From an uncultured Ruminococcus sp. (lineage in GTDB: Bacteria; Bacillota; Clostridia; Oscillospirales; Ruminococcaceae): a stretch of DNA of 64,000 bases. Within the stretch, counting starts at the first letter, position 1. The number at the start of each line of letters is the position of its first letter. The position numbers and the translations under genes are program-made. The notes beneath the pieces were generated by a model. That model was not told where the DNA came from. It did no database searches and was given only the letters and a program-made list of their open reading frames with translations. Location: positions 1-64,000 of the forward strand of contig CAMWYX010000003.1 of assembly GCA_947178575.1 (NCBI GenBank), read 5' to 3'. This document shows, in pieces, positions 58,530-64,000 of the stretch.

Positions 58530-59324
58530 ATGCAGACTTTTACGTATTATCCCGGCTGTACGCTGAGAACCAAGGCAAAAGACCTTGATTTGTATGCAAG
58601 AGTCTCGGCGGAAGCACTTGGCATAAGCCTTGTTGAGCCGGAAAACTGGCAGTGCTGCGGAGGCGCTTACACTACTGCCACAAATGAAGTCGCCACAAAG
58701 CTTTCGGCAGTCAGAACGCTTATGGCAGCAAAGGATTCCGAAGGACTTATTACTGTATGTTCTGCGTGTCATAATGTAATAAAGCAGACCAATTATGACA
58801 TTTCCCGCAATGAATCAATGCAGAACAAAGTCAGACAGTATCTTGACCTCGGCGAAGCTTACACAGGAGATACCACAGTGTATCACTATCTTGAAATGCT
58901 CCGTGATGTAGTAGGTTTTGAGAATCTCAAATCAAAGGTTGTAAAGCCGTTCAAGGGAAAGAAGATAGCGGCATATTATGGCTGTCTGCTTCTCCGTCCC
59001 TCAAAGGCTCTTGCAATGGACAATCCGGAAAATCCGTCGATAATGGAAGATTTCATCAAAGCTATAGGCGGAACTCCGGTTATATATGCACAGCGTAACG
59101 AATGCTGCGGAGGATATATCACACTTGAAGACAAGAATCAGGCATCAAAGAGAAGCGGAGCTGTTATGGATTCTGCCGAAAATGCAGGAGCTGATATGAT
59201 TATAACTGCGTGTCCGCTCTGCCTGTACAATCTTAAGAAAAATTCCGGAAGCAGTCTGCCTGTGTACTATTTTACGGAGCTTCTTGCGGAAGCACTTGGT
59301 CTCAAGGAGGACAGCAATGAATAA
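58530..59324 (+). CDS. hdrB: CoB--CoM heterodisulfide reductase subunit B-like
   Basis: Two CCG motifs (ENWQCCGGAY...CSACHN; YYGC...NECCGGYITLED...CPLCLYNL). Confidence 0.92.
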   Translation: MQTFTYYPGCTLRTKAKDLDLYARVSAEALGISLVEPENWQCCGGAYTTATNEVATKLSAVRTLMAAKDSEGLITVCSACHNVIKQTNYDISRNESMQNKVRQYLDLGEAYTGDTTVYHYLEMLRDVVGFENLKSKVVKPFKGKKIAAYYGCLLLRPSKALAMDNPENPSIMEDFIKAIGGTPVIYAQRNECCGGYITLEDKNQASKRSGAVMDSAENAGADMIITACPLCLYNLKKNSGSSLPVYYFTELLAEALGLKEDSNE

Positions 59325-59700
59325 AAATCTGAAAGACTGGATAGACATCACCAGCGGTGTCAATGTCCGTAAATGCATGAGATGCGGAAAATGTACGGCG
59401 ACCTGTCCGTCATATAATGAGATGGAATATCACCCTCACCAGTTTGTATACATGGTGGAACGTGGTGAAATAGAACCTCTTATCAATTCCGAATCGCTTT
59501 ACAAATGCCTGACCTGCTTTGTCTGCGTGGAACGTTGCCCCCGTAATGTAGAGCCGGCAAAAGTTGTGGAGGCTGTACGTCTTGCGGCAGTACGCCGTCA
59601 GGGAAAAAATCATCTTTCTGCGGAACAGATTCCGCCGGCTCTTGACGATGATATGCCTCAGCAGGCAATTGTAACGGCATTCAGAAAATATACAAAGTAA
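59317..59700 (+). CDS. hdrC: Heterodisulfide reductase subunit C-like, 2x[4Fe-4S]
   Basis: CMRCGKCTATCPSYNEM, CLTCFVCVERCPRNVEP; ATG 59317 after AAGGAGG. Confidence 0.92.
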   Translation: MNKNLKDWIDITSGVNVRKCMRCGKCTATCPSYNEMEYHPHQFVYMVERGEIEPLINSESLYKCLTCFVCVERCPRNVEPAKVVEAVRLAAVRRQGKNHLSAEQIPPALDDDMPQQAIVTAFRKYTK

Positions 59701-59712
59701 GGAGGAGCAGAA

Positions 59713-61704
59713 ATGCAGAGAATAGGTGTTTTTGTATGCCACTGCGGTACAAATATCGCTGCTACGGTAGATGTAAAGGCAGTAGCAGAAGCTCTCGGCC
59801 ATGAAGCCGGAGTTGTTATCTCACAGGATTATCAGTATATGTGCTCCGAATCGGGACAGAATCTTGTAAAAAACGCTATAAAGGAACATAAGCTCACCGG
59901 AGTTGTTGTATGTTCGTGTTCACCCCGTATGCACGAAAATACATTCAGAAAAGCAGCGGCATCGGCAGGACTTAATCCATATCTGGTGGAGATAGCAAAT
60001 ATACGTGAACAGTGTTCATGGATTCACAAGGATATTGCATCGGCAACAGAAAAGGCGATAATTCTGGGAAGAGCGGCAATTGCCAAAGTTCACCTCAATA
60101 CGCCTTTAACATCAATGGAAAGTCCGGTTGTAAAGCGTGCACTTGTAATCGGCGGAGGAATTGCCGGAATCCAGACTGCACTCGATATTGCCGAAGCAGG
60201 ATTTGAAGTTGATATAGTTGAGAAAGAACCGACAATCGGCGGAAAAATGGCTCAGATTGACAAGACTTTTCCGACGCTTGACTGTGCGGCTTGTATACTC
60301 ACCCCGAAAATGGTTGAAGCATCACAGAATGAAAAAATCACAATACATTCGTTCAGCGAAGTCAGCGATGTAAAGGGATTCGTGGGCAATTTTACTGTCA
60401 CAATAAAGAAAAAAGCACGTTATGTCGATGAGACAAAATGTACCGGCTGTGGATTGTGTACAGAAAAATGTCCGATGAAAAAAGTTCCTAACGAATTCAA
60501 TATGGGACTTGACAACAGAAGAGCCGTATATATTCCGTTTGCTCAGGCAGTTCCGAAGGTTGCGACTATCGACCCGAATTACTGTATGATGCTTAAAAAC
60601 GGCAAATGCGGAGTATGTTCAAAGGTATGTTCGGCAGGTGCGATTGACTACAAGCAGACAGACAGATTCGTCGAGCAGAAATACGGTGCAATCGTTGTTG
60701 CAACCGGATTCAACCCGATTAAGCTTGATAAGTACGACGAATTTGCATACAGCTATTGTCCGGACGTTGTGACATCTCTCGAACTCGAAAGACTTATGAA
60801 TGCGGCAGGTCCGAACGGCGGAACACTTCTCAGACCGTCAGACAAAACTCACCCTCATACCATTGTATTTGTACAGTGTGTAGGTTCAAGATGCGACGAC
60901 GGCAAGGGAAAACAGTACTGCTCAAAAATATGCTGTATGTATACCGCAAAGCACGCAATGCTTATCCGTGAAAAATATCCTGATACGGAAGTATATGTAT
61001 TCTACATAGATGTGCGTACTCCGGGCAAGAATTTCGATGAATTTTATCGCCGTGCCGTTGAACAGTACAACGTACACTATATAAAGGGAATGGTCGGAAA
61101 GGTATCACCGAAAGCAGACGGAAAGATTGATGTTCAGGCATCAGACCTTCTTGCCGGCGAACAGCTTCATATCAATGCGGATATGGTTGTTCTTGCGGCT
61201 GCTATCGAGCCGGATAAAACAGCCCGTCCGCTTGCGACAATGCTCACAACTCAGATGGATACAAATGATTTCTTTACAGAGGCACACCCGAAGCTCCGCC
61301 CTGTGGAATCCGCAACAGCAGGCATATTCCTGTCAGGAGCCTGTCAGGGTCCGAAGGATATTCCGGAAACGGTTGCTCAGGCAAGTGCGGCAGCGGCAAA
61401 GGCAATAGGACTGCTCTGCAAGAACAGCATCACGTGCAATCCGTGTGTTGCCCATTCGGACGAACTCATGTGCAACGGCTGCTCAGCCTGTGAAAAGGTA
61501 TGTCCTTACGGTGCTATCACTTATCAGGATAAAGAATTCAGAATGCCCAACAGAACAACAGCTGTACGCCGTGTAGCAAGCGTAAATCCTGCGGTATGTC
61601 AGGGCTGCGGAGCTTGTACTGTAGCTTGTCCGTCGGGTGCAATGGATTTGAACGGATTCTCAAATAGTCAGATTATGGCGGAGGTAGACGCAATATGCAA
61701 GTAA
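59713..61704 (+). CDS. hdrA: Heterodisulfide reductase subunit A-like (FAD, multi [4Fe-4S])
   Basis: CHCGTNIAATVDVKAV, VIGGGIAGIQTALDIAEAGFEVDIVEKEPTIGGKMAQIDKTFPTLDCAACILTPKM, C-terminal CNGCSACEKVCPYGAI and CQGCGACTVACPSGAM. Confidence 0.95.
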   Translation: MQRIGVFVCHCGTNIAATVDVKAVAEALGHEAGVVISQDYQYMCSESGQNLVKNAIKEHKLTGVVVCSCSPRMHENTFRKAAASAGLNPYLVEIANIREQCSWIHKDIASATEKAIILGRAAIAKVHLNTPLTSMESPVVKRALVIGGGIAGIQTALDIAEAGFEVDIVEKEPTIGGKMAQIDKTFPTLDCAACILTPKMVEASQNEKITIHSFSEVSDVKGFVGNFTVTIKKKARYVDETKCTGCGLCTEKCPMKKVPNEFNMGLDNRRAVYIPFAQAVPKVATIDPNYCMMLKNGKCGVCSKVCSAGAIDYKQTDRFVEQKYGAIVVATGFNPIKLDKYDEFAYSYCPDVVTSLELERLMNAAGPNGGTLLRPSDKTHPHTIVFVQCVGSRCDDGKGKQYCSKICCMYTAKHAMLIREKYPDTEVYVFYIDVRTPGKNFDEFYRRAVEQYNVHYIKGMVGKVSPKADGKIDVQASDLLAGEQLHINADMVVLAAAIEPDKTARPLATMLTTQMDTNDFFTEAHPKLRPVESATAGIFLSGACQGPKDIPETVAQASAAAAKAIGLLCKNSITCNPCVAHSDELMCNGCSACEKVCPYGAITYQDKEFRMPNRTTAVRRVASVNPAVCQGCGACTVACPSGAMDLNGFSNSQIMAEVDAICK

Positions 61705-62135
61705 ATGAAAACTTCAAGCCTGTAATAGTCGCATTCTGCTGTAACTGGTGTTCGTATGCAGGTGCAGACCTTTCAGGAACGAACAGACTTAATTATCCGG
61801 CAAACGTAAAGATTATACGTGTGCCTTGCTCATGCAGAGTAAATCCGATGTTTATACTGCGTGCATTCCAGAAAGGTGCGGACGGCGTTATAATATGCGG
61901 CTGTCACCCGGGAGACTGTCACTATACATCAGGAAACTATTTCACAAGAAGAAGAATCACACTTCTTTACAGTATGCTTGATTTCCTCGGAATAGAGCGT
62001 AAAAGAACAAGACTTGAATGGGTATCGGCGGCAGAAGGTGCAAAGTTTGCGTCCGTAATGGAACAGTTCGTATCCGATGTGCAGAAGCTCGGACCCAACA
62101 GAAGATTGGAGGATTTACGATGCAGGAAGCAATGA
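61695..62135 (+). CDS. MvhD/FlxD-like hydrogenase iron-sulfur subunit
   Basis: AFCCNWCSYAGADLSGTNRLNYPANVKIIRVPCSCRVNPMFILRAFQKGADGVIICGCHPGDCHY. Confidence 0.92.
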   Translation: MQVNENFKPVIVAFCCNWCSYAGADLSGTNRLNYPANVKIIRVPCSCRVNPMFILRAFQKGADGVIICGCHPGDCHYTSGNYFTRRRITLLYSMLDFLGIERKRTRLEWVSAAEGAKFASVMEQFVSDVQKLGPNRRLEDLRCRKQ

Positions 62136-63091
62136 TTAAAAGAGCAGTTCAGCTCCTTGCAGACGGCACTGTAAACCGTGTAATGGGCTGGAAAAGGGGC
62201 GAATTTGTTTACGATATAACCCCCGCTGTGTTTACAACCGCCGAAGAACTTGAAAAAGATTTCGTCTGCGATGATTTTACTCAGGCGAATTTATCGAAAT
62301 ATCTCGTGAAAGAATCGAGAAAAGAGGGAAAAATTCTTGCTTTCCTCAAGCCGTGCGATACGTACAGTTTCAATCAGCTTGTAAAGGAACACAGAATTAT
62401 CCGTGAGAATGTCTATGTAATCGGTATTCCCGGCGGTCCTAAGCTCGATATTGAAAAAATCAAGGCAAAGGGAATAACAGGTATACTCAGCGTTGAGAAT
62501 GAAAATTACACGCTTAAGATAGAAACAATTTATGGAACTGAAACAATGCCTTTCAGCGAAGCAGTCAGCGGAAAATGTTCCGGCTGTAAGAGCAAGAAGC
62601 ACGTTGCATATGATGAACTCATCGGCGATGACGGCGAAGTTCTCGATTCAAACCGTTTCGATATGGTTGCAAAGCTTGAGAATATGACATCTCAGGAACG
62701 CTTTGATTTCTGGCGTGGTGAACTTTCAAAATGTATACGCTGTAATGCGTGCCGTAATGTATGTCCGGCTTGTACGTGCGAAAACTGCGTGTTTGACAAC
62801 CCGAAATCAGGCATAGACCAGAAAGCGGCAGCAGACAGCTTTGAAGAAAAGATGTTCCACATTATCCGTGCTTTCCACGTTGCCGGAAGATGTACGGACT
62901 GTGGCGAATGTTCAAGAGTATGTCCGCAGAATATTCCGCTTCATCTTCTCAACAGAAAATTCATAAAGGATATAAATGAACTTTACGGTGAATATCAGGC
63001 AGGTGCGGATACAACTTCAAGAGCACCGCTCAATAATTATAATGCCGATGACTGCGAACCGTCTGTGGTACACGAAAGGGGAGTTGAGTAA
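62120..63091 (+). CDS. FlxC-like 4Fe-4S dicluster protein
   Basis: CIRCNACRNVCPACTCENC and CTDCGECSRVCPQNIPL; start ATG 62120 after TTGGAGG. Confidence 0.8.
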   Translation: MQEAMIKRAVQLLADGTVNRVMGWKRGEFVYDITPAVFTTAEELEKDFVCDDFTQANLSKYLVKESRKEGKILAFLKPCDTYSFNQLVKEHRIIRENVYVIGIPGGPKLDIEKIKAKGITGILSVENENYTLKIETIYGTETMPFSEAVSGKCSGCKSKKHVAYDELIGDDGEVLDSNRFDMVAKLENMTSQERFDFWRGELSKCIRCNACRNVCPACTCENCVFDNPKSGIDQKAAADSFEEKMFHIIRAFHVAGRCTDCGECSRVCPQNIPLHLLNRKFIKDINELYGEYQAGADTTSRAPLNNYNADDCEPSVVHERGVE

Positions 63092-64000
63092 TGCTTAAAA
63101 TTTCTGCCGACAGGCTGAACGACCTGTTTAATAGAATCGCTTCGGAACAGACTCTTTATATTCCCGTTGACCGTGAACCGAATACGGCTGAATACCGGAA
63201 ATATGAAGACGGCATGAAGCTTTCGGAATCGCTGAATACCGTCAGAAGTGCAAAGGATTTCTTTTTTCCGCAGACCGAAAACCTTGCAGAATTTAAGGTA
63301 GAGGGAAAAAATATCGAAATAAAGGATATCCGTGAGGAATCCGGAGATTTCGTTGTTTTCGGAGTTCGTGCCTGCGATGCACGCAGTTTCTCGATACTTG
63401 ACAAAGTTTTCCTCAGCGAGCCGGTTGACAGTTTCTATAAAAACCGCCGTGAACACGGAACTATAATAACAATGGCTTGTACACGACCTTCTGAAACCTG
63501 TTTCTGTACGGCTTTCGGAATCGACCCGACAGCTCCGGAGGGAGATGTTGCTGTATTTGCCGACGGTGAAAATTATTTCTTCCTTGACCGCACCGAAAAG
63601 GGAAAGAAGTTCATTGAATCAGTTGCCGATATGCTTGAGGACGGCGACACTTCAAAACTGGAAGAAGTTAAGGAAAAGACACGTGAAATCATGAAAAAAC
63701 TTCCGCTTGCCGGACTCGGAACAGATTCATTCGGCGGAGACAAGCTGAACGAACTTTTCAATTCCCCGAAATGGGCTGAACTTTCAGAATCATGTCTCGG
63801 CTGTGGTACTTGTACATTTGTATGTCCGACTTGTCAGTGCTATGATATACGTGATTTCAATACGGGTAACGGAATCAGACGTTTCCGCTGCTGGGATTCG
63901 TGTATGTATTCCGATTTCACAAAGATGGCTCACGGAAATCCCAGACTGTCACAGCTTGAACGTTTCCGTCAGAGATTTATGCACAAGCTTGTATATTTTC
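63091..64000 (+). CDS. FlxB-like / anaerobic sulfite reductase subunit A-like 4Fe-4S protein, truncated by window end
   Basis: Open frame from ATG 63091 (GTTGAGTA ATG) to the window end with no stop: MLKISADRLNDLFNRIASEQTLYIPVDREPNTAEY...FGVRACDARSFSILDKVF...CLGCGTCTFVCPTCQCYD. Absent from the ORF track because it is incomplete. Confidence 0.85.
   Translation, partial: MLKISADRLNDLFNRIASEQTLYIPVDREPNTAEYRKYEDGMKLSESLNTVRSAKDFFFPQTENLAEFKVEGKNIEIKDIREESGDFVVFGVRACDARSFSILDKVFLSEPVDSFYKNRREHGTIITMACTRPSETCFCTAFGIDPTAPEGDVAVFADGENYFFLDRTEKGKKFIESVADMLEDGDTSKLEEVKEKTREIMKKLPLAGLGTDSFGGDKLNELFNSPKWAELSESCLGCGTCTFVCPTCQCYDIRDFNTGNGIRRFRCWDSCMYSDFTKMAHGNPRLSQLERFRQRFMHKLVYF

Noticed and set aside
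61695-62135. Selenocysteine in MvhD/HdrA-type proteins
   Set aside because: Relevant positions are encoded by Cys codons and no in-frame TGA interrupts the ORFs.

Overview
The window is a 64 kb, low-to-moderate GC chromosomal segment that looks like an anaerobic Firmicute of the Ruminococcus/Oscillospiraceae type. That placement is inference, from the dockerin protein, domain-permuted GH3, type III glutamine synthetase, paired GlgC/GlgD and reverse rubrerythrin. I see no prophage, transposase, CRISPR array or integron. Main contents in order: tRNA-Arg(ACG) and tRNA-Lys(TTT); a dockerin lipoprotein; the glycogen operon glgB-glgC-glgD-glgA; a SpoIIE-like phosphatase; a flotillin with a structured leader; an ECF sigma/anti-sigma pair; an AI-2E transporter; a complete preQ1 operon (queD-queE-folE-queC-queF); GS-III; permuted GH3; an ArsC/Spx-like protein; an SPFH protein with tandem zinc ribbons; glmS; reverse rubrerythrin plus an NrdD-tail-like small protein; uppP; tspO; a candidate ncRNA; GH25; hpt; ldh; two tandem transglutaminase lipoproteins; a divergent second type IIA topoisomerase pair; an FHA-FtsW-PBP cluster; hpf; a LUD protein; an IscU-like/GGGtGRT pair; a YerC-like repressor; RNase P RNA; lon-engB; lysA; and acn-sORF-icd-rex-fumC-hdrBCA-mvhD-flxC-flxB, running off the end. 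The most interesting observations are: (1) a TCA-branch/Rex/HdrABC-Flx electron-bifurcation supercluster with a near-consensus Rex operator on the -35 box of its first promoter; (2) a divergent promoter region with 16-nt-spaced TGTTTG/CAAACA half-sites and a 22-bp perfect palindrome between uppP and the rubrerythrin operon; (3) an orphan structured RNA locus between convergent tspO and GH25; (4) the IscU-like/GGGtGRT pair, whose scaffold lacks the third canonical cysteine region; (5) an N-terminal dockerin directly behind a lipobox; and (6) an unannotated 47-aa ORF between acn and icd. All calls are by eye from sequence and the supplied ORF track; no searches were run.
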